From: Bacillus sanguinis
Lineage (GTDB): Bacteria > Bacillota > Bacilli > Bacillales > Bacillaceae_G
Direction: 5' to 3'
DNA: 52,412 bases
Assembly: GCF_018332475.1 (NCBI RefSeq)
Contig: NZ_BOQB01000046.1
Coordinates: 1-52,412 of the forward strand
The notes beneath the pieces were generated by a model, which was given only the letters and a program-made list of their open reading frames with translations, searched no databases and was not told the origin of the DNA. Made by a program: the position numbers and the translations under genes. Below, one piece after another: positions 24,981 through 37,314 of the stretch; position 1 is the first letter of the stretch; the number at the start of each line of letters is the position of its first letter.

Positions 24981-25348
24981 TGGGAAGAGACGATAATCAT
25001 GTAAGCAGCTTTTCGCTTTTATGTATATGTAGTGCGGCCATATGTTTACTTATGATAATAGCAGGGGTGGCACTGGCTAATCATGGTTTGAAGAGTATGA
25101 AAGGTTATCAGCAAATGTCATATGAACAAATCGCTCATATGACAGGAACAGAGGGGGCGGGTGTAGAATCAGAAATTTTGGGAAGTTCGTTTTCCGTTAC
25201 CGAAAAACAAAAACAATTAGAAAGCTTAAAAAGTTTTAATGTTGTAGAAGGAATTGGTATGGCAATAGCAAGTGCTACTTATGAAGTAACAAAGTTTGGA
25301 ACGGATATAGTTGTTGGGAAAGTGAAAGAGATTTTTAGCCAAGGGTAG
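24980..25348 (+). CDS. yqxA: YqxA family sporulation-locus protein (DUF3679-like)
   Basis: A 122-residue protein with one N-terminal membrane segment (about residues 11-33) followed by ANHGLKSMKGYQQ and SEILGSSFSVTEKQKQLESL plus KSFNV. These segments correspond to B. subtilis YqxA (ANEGMKHMRGY, ILGNQV...LEKMKSFNV). The ATG overlaps the gpr stop by one base (TGATG), so the two are translationally coupled; a TTG at 24977 is the alternative. In B. subtilis spoIIP lies between gpr and yqxA; here it does not. Role unknown. Confidence 0.78.
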   Translation: MGRDDNHVSSFSLLCICSAAICLLMIIAGVALANHGLKSMKGYQQMSYEQIAHMTGTEGAGVESEILGSSFSVTEKQKQLESLKSFNVVEGIGMAIASATYEVTKFGTDIVVGKVKEIFSQG

Positions 25349-25355
25349 CAAGAAG

Positions 25356-25393
25356 AACGGTTGTCTTACCATTTTGTACGACAGCCGTTTTTT
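25356..25393 (+). terminator. Terminator of gpr-yqxA
   Basis: AACGGTTGTC pairs with GACAGCCGTT (one G-U) around a 14-nt loop, followed by TTTT. Confidence 0.8.
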
Positions 25394-25552
25394 AATTTGA
25401 AAAAGGTTTGTCTCTTATGGTTTGTTCGCATAAGATATAGATAGAATGATTTGTATTGTAAGCAGCACGAGTTTTCATTGAATCTTTGCTGCTCTATTGA
25501 TATAATCAGTGCTAGTGTATATTGGCGAGACTATTAGGAGTTGAGAACATAG

Positions 25553-27376
25553 ATGAACAAAGAAGAAAGAGCAAAAAGACAGTCCAAAATCCGTAATTTC
25601 TCTATCATTGCTCATATTGACCACGGAAAATCAACGTTAGCAGACCGTATTTTAGAGAAAACAAACGCGTTAACACAACGTGAAATGAAAGCTCAATTGC
25701 TTGACTCTATGGATTTAGAGCGTGAGCGTGGTATTACAATTAAATTAAACGCAGTACAGTTAACGTATAAAGCAAAAGACGGTGAAGAATATATTCTTCA
25801 CTTAATTGATACACCAGGACACGTCGACTTTACGTATGAAGTATCTCGTAGTTTAGCGGCTTGTGAAGGTGCAATTCTTGTAGTAGATGCGGCGCAAGGT
25901 ATTGAAGCGCAAACGTTAGCAAACGTATACTTAGCGCTTGATAACAATTTAGAAATTTTACCGGTTATTAATAAAATCGACTTACCAAGTGCAGACCCAG
26001 AACGTGTACGTCAAGAGGTAGAAGATGTAATCGGTTTAGATGCATCAGAAGCTGTACTTGCTTCTGCAAAAGCTGGGATTGGTATTGAAGAAATTTTAGA
26101 ACAAATCGTTGAAAAAGTACCAGCACCAACAGGTGATTCTGAAGAGCCGTTACAATGTATGATTTTTGACTCTTTATATGATCCGTACCGTGGTGTAATT
26201 GCTTATATCCGTGTTGTAAATGGAACGGTAAAAGTTGGCGATAAAGTACGTATGATGGCAACTGGTAAAGAATTTGAAGTAACAGAAGTAGGTGTATTTA
26301 CACCGAAGACTACGCAACGTGATGAGTTAACTGTAGGTGATGTAGGATTCTTAGCGGCATCGATTAAAAATGTTGGTGACACACGTGTTGGTGATACGAT
26401 TACACATGCGAAACGTCCAGCTGCAGAGCCGTTAGCAGGTTATCGTAAATTAAACCCAATGGTATTCTGTGGTTTATATCCAATTGATTCTGCACGTTAC
26501 AACGACTTACGTGATGCGTTAGAAAAATTAGAGTTAAACGATTCTGCTCTTGAGTTTGAACCAGAAACATCTCAAGCACTAGGATTTGGTTTCCGTTGTG
26601 GTTTCTTAGGACTTCTTCACATGGAAATCATTCAAGAACGTATTGAACGTGAATTTAAAATTGACTTAATTACAACAGCGCCAAGCGTTATTTATAAAGT
26701 GTATTTAACAAACGGTGAAGATGTTATTGTTGATAATCCATCTAATATGCCAGATCCACAGTCTATCGATCGTGTAGAAGAGCCGTTTGTAAAGGCTTCA
26801 ATTATGGTTCCAAATGACTATGTTGGAGCTGTAATGGAAATTTGCCAAGGTAAACGTGGAACGTTTATTGATATGCAATATTTAGATGAAACACGTGTTA
26901 CATTAACATATGAAATCCCGTTATCAGAAATCGTATATGATTTCTTCGATCAGTTGAAATCAAACACAAAAGGATATGCATCATTTGACTACGAGTTAAT
27001 TGGCTACAAACCATCTAAACTTGTGAAAATGGATATTCTTTTAAATAATGAACAAGTCGATGCTTTATCATTTATCGTGCATCGTGATTCAGCGTATGAC
27101 CGCGGTAAAGTGATTGTAGAGAAATTAAAAGATTTAATTCCAAGACAGCAGTTTGAAGTACCAATTCAAGCGACGATCGGAAACAAAGTTGTAGCGCGTT
27201 CTACAATTAAGGCGATGCGTAAAAACGTACTTGCGAAATGTTACGGTGGTGACATTTCTCGTAAACGTAAACTTCTTGATAAGCAAAAAGAAGGTAAAAA
27301 ACGTATGAAGTCTGTTGGTTCTGTAGAAGTACCGCAAGAAGCGTTCATGGCTGTACTGAAAATGGATGACAATTAA
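25553..27376 (+). CDS. lepA: Translation elongation factor 4
   Basis: A 607-residue translational GTPase (EF-4/LepA) that acts on the ribosome and can promote back-translocation. G domain motifs are [10 protein letters not shown] (G1), RGITIK (G2), DTPGHVDF (G3), NKIDLP (G4) and SAKAG (G5). Domain 2, EF-G-like domains and the LepA-specific C-terminal domain ([22 protein letters not shown] region) follow. Full length for the family. The ATG at 25553 is preceded by AGGAGTTGAG. Confidence 0.97.
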   Translation: MNKEERAKRQSKIRNFSIIAHIDHGKSTLADRILEKTNALTQREMKAQLLDSMDLERERGITIKLNAVQLTYKAKDGEEYILHLIDTPGHVDFTYEVSRSLAACEGAILVVDAAQGIEAQTLANVYLALDNNLEILPVINKIDLPSADPERVRQEVEDVIGLDASEAVLASAKAGIGIEEILEQIVEKVPAPTGDSEEPLQCMIFDSLYDPYRGVIAYIRVVNGTVKVGDKVRMMATGKEFEVTEVGVFTPKTTQRDELTVGDVGFLAASIKNVGDTRVGDTITHAKRPAAEPLAGYRKLNPMVFCGLYPIDSARYNDLRDALEKLELNDSALEFEPETSQALGFGFRCGFLGLLHMEIIQERIEREFKIDLITTAPSVIYKVYLTNGEDVIVDNPSNMPDPQSIDRVEEPFVKASIMVPNDYVGAVMEICQGKRGTFIDMQYLDETRVTLTYEIPLSEIVYDFFDQLKSNTKGYASFDYELIGYKPSKLVKMDILLNNEQVDALSFIVHRDSAYDRGKVIVEKLKDLIPRQQFEVPIQATIGNKVVARSTIKAMRKNVLAKCYGGDISRKRKLLDKQKEGKKRMKSVGSVEVPQEAFMAVLKMDDN

Positions 27377-27405
27377 TAATTGATTGTTATTTCATGCGAA
27401 TCGAT

Positions 27406-27443
27406 ATAAAAAAAGAAGTCGTTTATACGACTTCTTTTTTATA
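27406..27443 (+). terminator. Terminator of lepA
   Basis: GAAGTCGT / ACGACTTC with a TTAT loop, flanked by long A and T runs (27408-27415 and 27435-27440). Confidence 0.92.
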
Positions 27444-27454
27444 TCATTACTTTT

Positions 27455-27494
27455 TAGACAACATAGCTTCTCTCATTTACAATAGTGAGAGAGC
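27455..27494 (+). promoter_or_regulatory. Promoter with inverted repeat over the -10, upstream of the HxlR gene
   Basis: TAGACA (27455-27460) and TACAAT (27478-27483) are spaced 17 bp. CTCTCA (27470-27475) and TGAGAG (27486-27491) form an inverted repeat around the -10, extended by AGCT on both sides. This is a likely operator, probably for autoregulation by the adjacent regulator (inference). Confidence 0.55.
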
Positions 27495-27526
27495 TTTTTA
27501 GTTCATATAGAGTTAGGGGTTTGTTA

Positions 27527-27901
27527 ATGTCCGAAAATATTCGAAAAGATATTCACGAGAAAATACAAAATGGCAATTTTAATTGTGAAAAGGAATTGAC
27601 GCTTTCTATTATTAGCGGAAAGTGGAAAGTTGTGATACTGTGGCATCTTGGTGTGGAAGGACCTCATCGTTTTAGTGAATTACAACGATTATTCCCAAGC
27701 ATTTCTCATAAAGTTTTGTCGAATCAATTAAAAGAGTTAATGGAAGATGGGATTGTTGACCGAACAGTATACCCAGAAATTCCTCCGCGAGTGGAGTATT
27801 ATATGACGGAATTAGGCATGTCGCTTTTACCAATCGTTGAAATGATGTATGATTGGGGAAAAATGCGAATGGAGCAAATTCGTAATACGTTAGAGAAGTA
27901 A
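27527..27901 (+). CDS. HxlR family winged-helix transcriptional regulator
   Basis: A 124-residue HxlR/MarR-like DNA-binding protein. CEKELTLSIISGKWKVVILWHL is the family hallmark; the winged helix continues through LQRLFPSISHKVLSNQLKEL and VEYYMTELGMSL. Cys20 lies just before the first domain helix, the position of the redox-reactive Cys in the HxlR proteins YodB and CatR, suggesting but not proving electrophile or oxidant sensing. The ATG at 27527 is preceded by AGGGG. It interrupts the lepA-hemW adjacency seen in B. subtilis and has its own promoter and terminator. Confidence 0.9.
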   Translation: MSENIRKDIHEKIQNGNFNCEKELTLSIISGKWKVVILWHLGVEGPHRFSELQRLFPSISHKVLSNQLKELMEDGIVDRTVYPEIPPRVEYYMTELGMSLLPIVEMMYDWGKMRMEQIRNTLEK

Positions 27902-27902
27902 A

Positions 27903-27932
27903 GAAGCCTCCCGAGCGCGGAGGTTTTCTTTT
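27903..27932 (+). terminator. Terminator of the HxlR gene
   Basis: CCTCC (27907-27911) with GGAGG (27919-27923) and a T-rich tail. Confidence 0.7.
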
Positions 27933-27952
27933 TAGAAAGGTAGGAGTTATTT

Positions 27953-29092
27953 TTGGTGCAAGCTGCATATATTCATATTCCGTTTTGTCAGCATATTTGT
28001 CACTATTGTGATTTTAATAAAGTGTTTATTGAACGCCAACCGGTCGATCAATATTTAGAGTATTTAGAGAAAGAAATAATAAATACAGTTCAAAAGGTAC
28101 CGTTTGATAGTATGAAAACGATTTTTGTTGGTGGAGGAACTCCGACAGCGTTAAACATGGAGCAGACAAAGAAATTATTAGATATTATAAATCGTCGTTT
28201 ACGTCCATTTGCCCCGAATTGTGAATTAACATTTGAAGCGAATCCGGGTGATTTGCCGAAAGAGAAGTTAAATGTGTTACTAGAAGGTGGAGTAAACCGA
28301 ATTAGTTTTGGTGTACAAACATTTCGAGACGAATTGCTTGAGAAAATTGGACGTAAGCATACGAGGGAAGATGCGTTTGTAGCAATTAGAGAAGCGCAGG
28401 AAGTGGGCTTTAAAAATATAAATGTAGACATTATTTATGCTCTGCCAGGGCAGACGATAGAAGATGTAAAAGAAACATTGGACATTGCTTTTACACTTGG
28501 TGTGCAACATTTCTCCGCATATTCATTAATTGTGGAACCGAAAACTGTATTTTATAACTTAATGAATAAAGGGAAATTAAGACTTCCAGGTGAAGACCAC
28601 GAAGCGAAAATGTATGAAATGGTAATGGATGAAATGGAGAAACACGGCTATAGCCAGTATGAAATTAGCAATTTCTCAAAAGGTGATAATGAAAGTAGAC
28701 ATAATCTCACATACTGGAATAATGAAGAGTATTATGGATTTGGAGCTGGAGCGCATAGTTATGTAAATGGAGAACGTATCCAAAATGTAGGGCCGCTCAA
28801 GCAATATTTTAATAAAATCGATGAAACTGGATTTCCGTATTTAGATGTTCACGCGGTGACGGAGAAAGAAAGAATGGAAGAAGAGTTGTTCTTAGGGCTT
28901 CGAAAAACAAAAGGTGTATCTAAAATAGCGTTTCAAAAGAAATTTAATATGGAAATGAATCAGGTTTTTGCGAAGCAGTTACAAAGCAACCAAGAACAAG
29001 GGTTGCTTGAAGAGAGTGATGGATATGTTCGTTTAACGCGAAAAGGAAAGTTATTAGGGAATGAAGTATTCCAATCATTTTTGATTGACTAA
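27953..29092 (+). CDS. hemW: Radical SAM family heme chaperone HemW
   Basis: A 379-residue radical SAM protein. The cluster motif is CxxxCxxC (Cys12, Cys16, Cys19) followed by Asp-Phe, that is, without the fourth Cys of true coproporphyrinogen dehydrogenase HemN, so HemW is the better name. FVGGGTPT and FEANPGDLPKEKL are conserved, and a winged-helix-like C-terminus ends the protein. TTG at 27953 follows GGTAGGAG; the GTG at 27956 is an alternative. Confidence 0.9.
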   Translation: MVQAAYIHIPFCQHICHYCDFNKVFIERQPVDQYLEYLEKEIINTVQKVPFDSMKTIFVGGGTPTALNMEQTKKLLDIINRRLRPFAPNCELTFEANPGDLPKEKLNVLLEGGVNRISFGVQTFRDELLEKIGRKHTREDAFVAIREAQEVGFKNINVDIIYALPGQTIEDVKETLDIAFTLGVQHFSAYSLIVEPKTVFYNLMNKGKLRLPGEDHEAKMYEMVMDEMEKHGYSQYEISNFSKGDNESRHNLTYWNNEEYYGFGAGAHSYVNGERIQNVGPLKQYFNKIDETGFPYLDVHAVTEKERMEEELFLGLRKTKGVSKIAFQKKFNMEMNQVFAKQLQSNQEQGLLEESDGYVRLTRKGKLLGNEVFQSFLID

Positions 29093-29142
29093 TTAAATGT
29101 TCCATTAACGTGAAAAAGTTTCATTATTTCGTGACGTTTCCG

Positions 29143-29209
29143 TTGACAATTGAATGTCAATTTTGGTAAGTTATTAATAGATTTAGCACTCGAAGACAAA
29201 GAGTGCTAA
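29143..29209 (+). promoter_or_regulatory. Heat-shock promoter with CIRCE operator
   Basis: The CIRCE element TTAGCACTC-N9-GAGTGCTAA is perfect at 29183-29209, the binding site of the HrcA repressor. TTGACA at 29143-29148 is the -35 and TAAGTT (29167-29172) a possible -10 with 18-bp spacing. CIRCE therefore lies at the transcription start or in the early leader of hrcA-grpE-dnaK. Confidence 0.95.
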
Positions 29210-29225
29210 CAGAGGTGATGATGAG

Positions 29226-30242
29226 ATGCTTACGGAACGTCAGCTCTTAATTTTACAAACAATTATTGATGACTTTATTGGATCAGCGCAACCTGTTGGG
29301 TCGAGGACGTTGGCGAAGAAAGATGAAATTACGTATAGTTCAGCTACTATTCGAAATGAAATGGCTGATTTAGAGGAACTAGGATTTATTGAGAAAACGC
29401 ATAGTTCTTCAGGACGTGTTCCTTCTGAAAAAGGATATCGTTTTTATGTAGACCATCTGTTAGCGCCGCAAAATTTACCGAACGATGAAATTGTACAAAT
29501 TAAAGATTTGTTTGCTGAAAGAATTTTTGAAGCGGAAAAGATTGCACAGCAATCGGCTCAAATTTTATCAGAGATTACGAATTATACGGCCATTGTTCTT
29601 GGACCGAAGTTAAGCACAAATAAACTTAAAAACGTACAAATTGTACCGCTTGATCGTCAAACTGCAGTCGCTATTATTGTAACGGATACAGGGCATGTAC
29701 AAAGCAAAACGATTACCGTTCCGGAATCTGTTGATTTATCAGATTTAGAAAAAATGGTTAATATTTTAAATGAAAAGCTGTCGGGCGTACCAATGGCAGA
29801 ACTGCATAACAAAATCTTTAAAGAGATTGTTACAGTTTTACGTGGGTATGTTCATAATTACGATAGTGCAATAAAAATGTTAGATGGTACATTTCAAGTT
29901 CCTTTATCGGAAAAGATATACTTTGGAGGAAAAGCAAATATGCTTTCGCAACCAGAGTTCCATGACATTCACAAAGTAAGATCCTTGCTGACGATGATTG
30001 ATAATGAAGCCGAGTTTTATGACATTTTGCGTCATAAACAAGTAGGTATTCAAGTGAAAATCGGTAGGGAAAACTCTGCGACGGCCATGGAAGATTGTAG
30101 TTTAATTTCTGCAACATATTCGATTGGAGAAGAGCAGCTTGGAACAATTGCTATTTTAGGTCCGACAAGAATGCAGTACTCTCGGGTAATTAGTTTGTTA
30201 CAGTTATTTACGAGACAATTTACTGATGGACTTAAAAAGTAA
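29226..30242 (+). CDS. hrcA: Heat-inducible transcription repressor HrcA
   Basis: A 338-residue repressor that binds CIRCE and depends on GroEL for activity. [20 protein letters not shown] and [20 protein letters not shown] form the N-terminal winged helix; the GAF-like central domain and the [16 protein letters not shown] insertion region follow. The ATG at 29226 lies 16 bp after CIRCE behind AGAGGTGATG. First gene of the operon. Confidence 0.97.
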   Translation: MLTERQLLILQTIIDDFIGSAQPVGSRTLAKKDEITYSSATIRNEMADLEELGFIEKTHSSSGRVPSEKGYRFYVDHLLAPQNLPNDEIVQIKDLFAERIFEAEKIAQQSAQILSEITNYTAIVLGPKLSTNKLKNVQIVPLDRQTAVAIIVTDTGHVQSKTITVPESVDLSDLEKMVNILNEKLSGVPMAELHNKIFKEIVTVLRGYVHNYDSAIKMLDGTFQVPLSEKIYFGGKANMLSQPEFHDIHKVRSLLTMIDNEAEFYDILRHKQVGIQVKIGRENSATAMEDCSLISATYSIGEEQLGTIAILGPTRMQYSRVISLLQLFTRQFTDGLKK

Positions 30243-30356
30243 ATAAGAGTAATACATTCGCTCAAGTAATGAAATTTTCATTGCTGTGTGTAATATATAA
30301 TGCTTAGGTAATTGTGTTCAGCATAATACCTAATACCTTTTAAGGAGGTGAATATT

Positions 30357-32785
<2,429 letters not shown>

Positions 32786-32804
32786 TATAAATAAGTAAGA
32801 TGAC

Positions 32805-32844
32805 AAAAAGTCAAAGTCAAGCGTGCCTTGGCTTTGGCTTTTTT
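32805..32844 (+). terminator. Terminator between dnaK and dnaJ
   Basis: AAAAAGTCAAAGTCAAG pairs with CTTGGCTTTGGCTTTTTT (two G-U pairs) around CGTGC, with a T tail. It splits the chaperone operon. Confidence 0.85.
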
Positions 32845-32978
32845 CATGAATGAGAAGAAAAGTGTGAGGTTCTTAAGTTTTTTACTTTGCATACTGTAAG
32901 TGAGGAAACTTTGTTGCAAAGCACTTTCTTTCGGTGTTAAAATTACGTTTATGTGAAAGATTCGGGGGTTGTAAATTT

Positions 32979-34094
32979 ATGAGTAAACGAGATTATTATG
33001 AGGTCCTTGGACTTAGCAAGGGTGCTTCAAAAGATGAAATAAAAAAAGCGTATCGTCGTTTGGCTAAAAAATACCATCCAGACGTAAGTAAAGAAGAAAA
33101 TGCAATTGAAAAGTTTAAAGAAGTACAAGAAGCATACGAAGTATTAAGCGACGATCAAAAGCGCGCGCAATATGATCAATTTGGTCATGCTGGTGCAAAT
33201 CAAGGTTTCGGTGGCTTTGGCGGCGGAGGAGACTTCGGCGGTGGCTTCGGTTTCGAAGATATCTTTAGTTCGTTCTTTGGCGGCGGTGGCGGTAGACGTC
33301 GTGATCCAAATGCTCCGCGTCAAGGTGCTGATTTACAATATCAAGTTACTTTAGAGTTTGAAGAAGCTATTTTTGGTAAAGAATTAAATGTCGAGATTCC
33401 AGTAGAAGATCCATGTGATACTTGTAAAGGTAGCGGAGCGAAACCAGGAACTTCAAAAGAAACATGTAAACATTGTTCAGGATCAGGGCAAGTAAGTGTA
33501 GAACAAAATACACCATTTGGTCGTATCGTAAACCGTCAAGCTTGTGGTCATTGTTCAGGAACTGGTCAAATGATTAAAGAAAAATGTACGACATGTCACG
33601 GTTCTGGTAAAGTACGTAAACGTAAAAAAATCAACGTTAAAATTCCAGCAGGTATTGATAATGGTCAACAAATTCGCGTATCTGGAAAAGGTGAAGCGGG
33701 CGTAAATGGCGGACCGGCAGGAGATTTATATGTTGTTGTTCATGTAAGAAATCATGAATTCTTTGAGCGTGAAGGAGACCACATTATTTGCGAAATGCCA
33801 TTAACATTTGCGCAAATGGCACTTGGTGCTGAAGTGGAAGTTCCTACTGTTCATGGGAAAGTGAAGCTGAAAATTCCAGCAGGAACACAAACAGGAACAG
33901 AATTCCGCTTAAAAGGAAAAGGTGCTCCAAACGTACGTGGATACGGTCAAGGAGATCAATATGTAGTCGTTCGTGTTGTTGTACCGACGAAATTAACTTC
34001 ACATCAAAAAGATTTATTACGTGAATTTGCGGGACAAGAAGAGCAGGATGATAGTCTATTTGGAAAGCTTAAACGTGCTTTCAAAGGGGAATAA
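32979..34094 (+). CDS. dnaJ: Chaperone DnaJ (Hsp40)
   Basis: A 371-residue class A J-protein. The J domain (about 1-70) has HPD at 33-35. A Gly/Phe-rich linker ([15 protein letters not shown]) follows, then four CxxCxGxG zinc repeats ([32 protein letters not shown]) and two beta-sandwich substrate domains. The ATG at 32979 is chosen over an upstream in-frame start because the J domain begins there; GGGGGTTG is only a modest ribosome site. TTGCAA (near 32913) with TTAAAA 17 bp later may be a separate promoter. Confidence 0.97.
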   Translation: MSKRDYYEVLGLSKGASKDEIKKAYRRLAKKYHPDVSKEENAIEKFKEVQEAYEVLSDDQKRAQYDQFGHAGANQGFGGFGGGGDFGGGFGFEDIFSSFFGGGGGRRRDPNAPRQGADLQYQVTLEFEEAIFGKELNVEIPVEDPCDTCKGSGAKPGTSKETCKHCSGSGQVSVEQNTPFGRIVNRQACGHCSGTGQMIKEKCTTCHGSGKVRKRKKINVKIPAGIDNGQQIRVSGKGEAGVNGGPAGDLYVVVHVRNHEFFEREGDHIICEMPLTFAQMALGAEVEVPTVHGKVKLKIPAGTQTGTEFRLKGKGAPNVRGYGQGDQYVVVRVVVPTKLTSHQKDLLREFAGQEEQDDSLFGKLKRAFKGE

Positions 34095-34122
34095 TGGAAA
34101 TAAAAAATGGAGTTGGTAAATT

Positions 34123-35061
34123 GTGAAATGGTCAGAAATTAGTATTCATACAACAGAAGAAGCAGTAGAAGCTGTCTCTCATATTTTACATGAAGCTGGT
34201 GCTAGTGGAGTTGCGATTGAGGATCCAGCGGAATTGACGAAAGAGCGCGAGCAACAATATGGTGAAATTTATGCATTGAATCCAGATGAATATCCGGCGG
34301 AAGGTGTATTAATAAAAGCGTATTTCCCGCAAACGGATTCTTTACATGAAACGATTGCAGGTGTAAAATCATCTATTGATATGCTTCCATCTTACGACAT
34401 CGAAATTGGTACTGGAAATATTACAGTTAACGAAGTCAATGAAGAAGATTGGGCTACTGCTTGGAAAAAATATTACCATCCAGTACAAATTTCTGATACA
34501 TTCACAATTGTGCCGACGTGGGAAGAATATACACCATCTTCTCCGGAAGAAAAAATTATTGAATTAGATCCAGGTATGGCGTTTGGGACAGGAACTCATC
34601 CGACAACAACGATGTGTATTCGTGCATTAGAAAAAACAGTTCAGCCAGGTGACACTATCATTGATGTAGGAACAGGTTCTGGTGTACTTAGTATTGCAGC
34701 GGCAAAATTAGGTGCGTCTTCTGTTCAAGCGTATGATTTAGATCCGGTTGCGGTTGAAAGTGCAGAAATGAATGTACGTTTAAATAAAACAGATGATATC
34801 GTTTCTGTTGGGCAAAATAGTCTTTTAGAAGGCATTGAAGGTCCTGTTGATTTAATTGTAGCTAACTTATTAGCAGAAATTATTCTATTATTCCCTGAAG
34901 ATGCAGCAAGAGTTGTGAAGTCGGGCGGATTATTTATTACATCCGGCATTATTGCAGCGAAGGAAAAGGTAATTTCTGAAGCATTAGAAAAAGCTGGATT
35001 TACAATTAAAGAAGTGTTACGAATGGAAGATTGGGTAGCAATTATTGCACGAAATGCGTAA
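34123..35061 (+). CDS. prmA: Ribosomal protein L11 methyltransferase
   Basis: A 312-residue SAM methyltransferase modifying L11. The N-terminal substrate-recognition domain precedes the conserved [14 protein letters not shown], motif [15 protein letters not shown], the acidic YDLDPVA and the catalytic-region [12 protein letters not shown] start at 34123 behind GGAGTTGG. It follows dnaJ by 28 bp. Confidence 0.95.
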   Translation: MKWSEISIHTTEEAVEAVSHILHEAGASGVAIEDPAELTKEREQQYGEIYALNPDEYPAEGVLIKAYFPQTDSLHETIAGVKSSIDMLPSYDIEIGTGNITVNEVNEEDWATAWKKYYHPVQISDTFTIVPTWEEYTPSSPEEKIIELDPGMAFGTGTHPTTTMCIRALEKTVQPGDTIIDVGTGSGVLSIAAAKLGASSVQAYDLDPVAVESAEMNVRLNKTDDIVSVGQNSLLEGIEGPVDLIVANLLAEIILLFPEDAARVVKSGGLFITSGIIAAKEKVISEALEKAGFTIKEVLRMEDWVAIIARNA

Positions 35062-35090
35062 TATAGATTTTAGTCTATAATGAAAAGGGG

Positions 35091-35188
35091 AGTCTCTCAC
35101 TATAAGGTGAGGGACTTGCCGTTTGTTATATGAAAAATGATAACGTTTCGTTCTTTTCGTAAGTGATGACTTACGAAAGGAACGAAAC
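35091..35188 (+). other. Tandem hairpins in the prmA-rsmE gap
   Basis: Hairpin one pairs AGTCTCTCAC (35091-35100) with GTGAGGGACT (35107-35116). Hairpin two is a 20-bp stem, GTTTCGTTCTTTTCGTAAGT at 35145-35164, with its near-perfect complement at 35169-35188 (one G-U) and a GATG loop. It ends 17 bp before the rsmE ATG. Neither has a T tract, so they are not standard terminators and may be RNase III-type processing or translational elements. Confidence 0.6.
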
Positions 35189-35205
35189 TCTACTAAGGTG
35201 ATTAT

Positions 35206-35955
35206 ATGCAACGTTATTTTGTAGAAGAAAAATATGTAAATGAGACAAGTATTCGCATTGTAGGTGATGACGTACATCATATCGCAAGAGTGATGCGTAT
35301 GTCAGCTGGTGATCACATTTACTGCTGTGTAAACGGAAAAACAGCAGTATGTTCAATTGATGAAATTACCAGTGAATTTATTAATACGGCTATTGTAGAA
35401 TGGGTAGAGGCGTCAAGTGAACTTCCTGTTTTCGTGACGATTGCAAGTGGACTGCCGAAAGGAGATAAGCTAGAGTTAATTTTCCAAAAAGGAACTGAGC
35501 TTGGGGCAGCTGCATTCTTACCATTTCAAGCATCTCGATCTATCGTAAAATGGGATGCAAAAAAAGCTGATAAAAAAGTTGAGCGTTTAAGAAAAATTGT
35601 GAAAGAAGCTGCGGAACAATCGCATAGAAGTGAAATTCCAGAAGTGCATGCTCCGGCATCGTTTAAGCAATTGCTTTCAATGAGTAATGAGTATGATGTA
35701 TGTCTTGTTGCGTACGAAGAGGAAGCAAAACAAGGTGAGAAGTCCAATTTTGCTAAAGCTTTAACGACGATGAAACCAGGCCAAAAACTATTGATTGTAT
35801 TTGGACCAGAAGGTGGTTTAGCGGAGGAAGAGATTACTACGCTTCGTGAACATAAATTTGTACCATGTAGTTTAGGACCAAGAATTTTAAGAACAGAAAC
35901 GGCGCCGTTATACGCGTTAAGTGCTGCTTCGTATCATTTTGAATTGATGGGGTGA
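35206..35955 (+). CDS. rsmE: 16S rRNA (uracil-1498-N3)-methyltransferase
   Basis: A 249-residue SPOUT-class methyltransferase. The N-terminal PUA-like domain (QRYFVEEKYVNETSIRI, HHIARVMRMSAGD) is followed by the knotted SAM-binding fold with FGPEGGLAEEEI and LGPRILRTETAPLYAL. AAGGTGAT precedes the ATG. The gene is 6 bp from mtaB and likely coupled to it. Confidence 0.95.
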   Translation: MQRYFVEEKYVNETSIRIVGDDVHHIARVMRMSAGDHIYCCVNGKTAVCSIDEITSEFINTAIVEWVEASSELPVFVTIASGLPKGDKLELIFQKGTELGAAAFLPFQASRSIVKWDAKKADKKVERLRKIVKEAAEQSHRSEIPEVHAPASFKQLLSMSNEYDVCLVAYEEEAKQGEKSNFAKALTTMKPGQKLLIVFGPEGGLAEEEITTLREHKFVPCSLGPRILRTETAPLYALSAASYHFELMG

Positions 35956-35961
35956 TGATCA

Positions 35962-37314
35962 ATGTCAACTGTTGCGTTCCATACGTTAGGTTGTAAAGTA
36001 AACCACTATGAAACAGAAGCCATTTGGCAATTGTTTAAGCAAGGTGGATATGAAAGAACTGAATATGAAAAGAAAGCTGATGTATATGTTATTAATACGT
36101 GTACAGTAACGAATACCGGAGATAAGAAAAGTCGTCAAGTTATTAGACGTGCTGTTCGTCAAAACCCGGATGCGGTAATTTGTGTAACGGGATGTTACGC
36201 ACAAACATCTCCAGCGGAAATTATGGCGATTCCAGGTGTAGATATTGTAGTTGGTACACAGGATCGTGAAAAGATGTTAGGATACATCGAAGAATTCCGC
36301 AAAGAGCGTCAACCAATTAATGCTGTCCGCAACATTATGAAAACACGTGTATACGAAGAACTAGATGTACCTTATTTCACGGATCGTACACGTGCATCTT
36401 TAAAAATACAAGAAGGTTGTAATAACTTCTGTACATTCTGTATTATTCCTTGGGCACGTGGTTTAATGCGTTCTCGTGATGGGAAAGAAGTTATTAAACA
36501 AGCACAGCAATTAGTAAATGCAGGCTATAAAGAAATCGTCTTAACAGGTATTCATACAGGTGGGTACGGCGAAGATATTAAAGATTATAACTTAGCTGGA
36601 TTACTTCGTGATATGGAAGCGGAAGTAGGCGGATTAAAGCGTCTTCGTATTTCTTCTATTGAAGCGAGTCAGATTTCAGATGAAGTAATTGAAGTGTTAG
36701 ATAAGTCAGAAGTAGTTGTGCGTCACTTACACATTCCATTGCAATCTGGATCTAATACTGTATTAAAGCGTATGCGTCGTAAGTATACGATGGAATTTTT
36801 CCAAGAGCGTTTAGATCGTTTGAAAGAAGCGTTACCAGGTCTTGCGATTACATCGGACGTAATCGTTGGTTTCCCAGGTGAAACGGAAGAAGAATTTATG
36901 GAAACATACAATTTCATTAAAGAGAATCGCTTCTCTGAGTTACACGTGTTCCCTTACTCCAAACGTACAGGAACACCTGCAGCGCGTATGGAAGATCAAG
37001 TTCCTGAAGATGTGAAGAACGATCGTGTTCACCGCTTAATTGAACTATCTAATCAATTAGCGAAAGAGTATGCGTCACAGTTTGAAGGAGAAGTACTTGA
37101 AATTATTCCAGAAGAACAATTTAAAGAGGGCGACCGTGAGGGGTTATATGTAGGTTATACAGATAACTACTTGAAAATTGTATTTGAAGGATCCGAAGAA
37201 TTAATTGGTAAACTAGTGAAAGTGAAAATCACGAAAGCTGGTTATCCATATAACGAAGCGCAATTTGTTCGTGTTCTTGAAGATGATGTAAAAAAAGAAT
37301 CAGCAAGCGCATAA
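35962..37314 (+). CDS. mtaB: tRNA t6A37 methylthiotransferase MtaB
   Basis: A 450-residue radical SAM enzyme converting t6A37 to ms2t6A37 in tRNA. The N-terminal MTTase domain has FHTLGCKVNHYET, INTCTVTN and CVTGCYAQ (three cluster Cys). The radical SAM CxxxCxxC is in EGCNNFCTFCIIPWARG, and a TRAM domain ends the protein. The TAA stop at 37312-37314 overlaps the end of a bcr1-like repeat. Confidence 0.95.
   Translation: MSTVAFHTLGCKVNHYETEAIWQLFKQGGYERTEYEKKADVYVINTCTVTNTGDKKSRQVIRRAVRQNPDAVICVTGCYAQTSPAEIMAIPGVDIVVGTQDREKMLGYIEEFRKERQPINAVRNIMKTRVYEELDVPYFTDRTRASLKIQEGCNNFCTFCIIPWARGLMRSRDGKEVIKQAQQLVNAGYKEIVLTGIHTGGYGEDIKDYNLAGLLRDMEAEVGGLKRLRISSIEASQISDEVIEVLDKSEVVVRHLHIPLQSGSNTVLKRMRRKYTMEFFQERLDRLKEALPGLAITSDVIVGFPGETEEEFMETYNFIKENRFSELHVFPYSKRTGTPAARMEDQVPEDVKNDRVHRLIELSNQLAKEYASQFEGEVLEIIPEEQFKEGDREGLYVGYTDNYLKIVFEGSEELIGKLVKVKITKAGYPYNEAQFVRVLEDDVKKESASA

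Noticed and set aside
29183-29209. CIRCE as a novel inverted repeat
   Set aside because: It matches the well-known HrcA operator exactly, so it is listed as a feature only.
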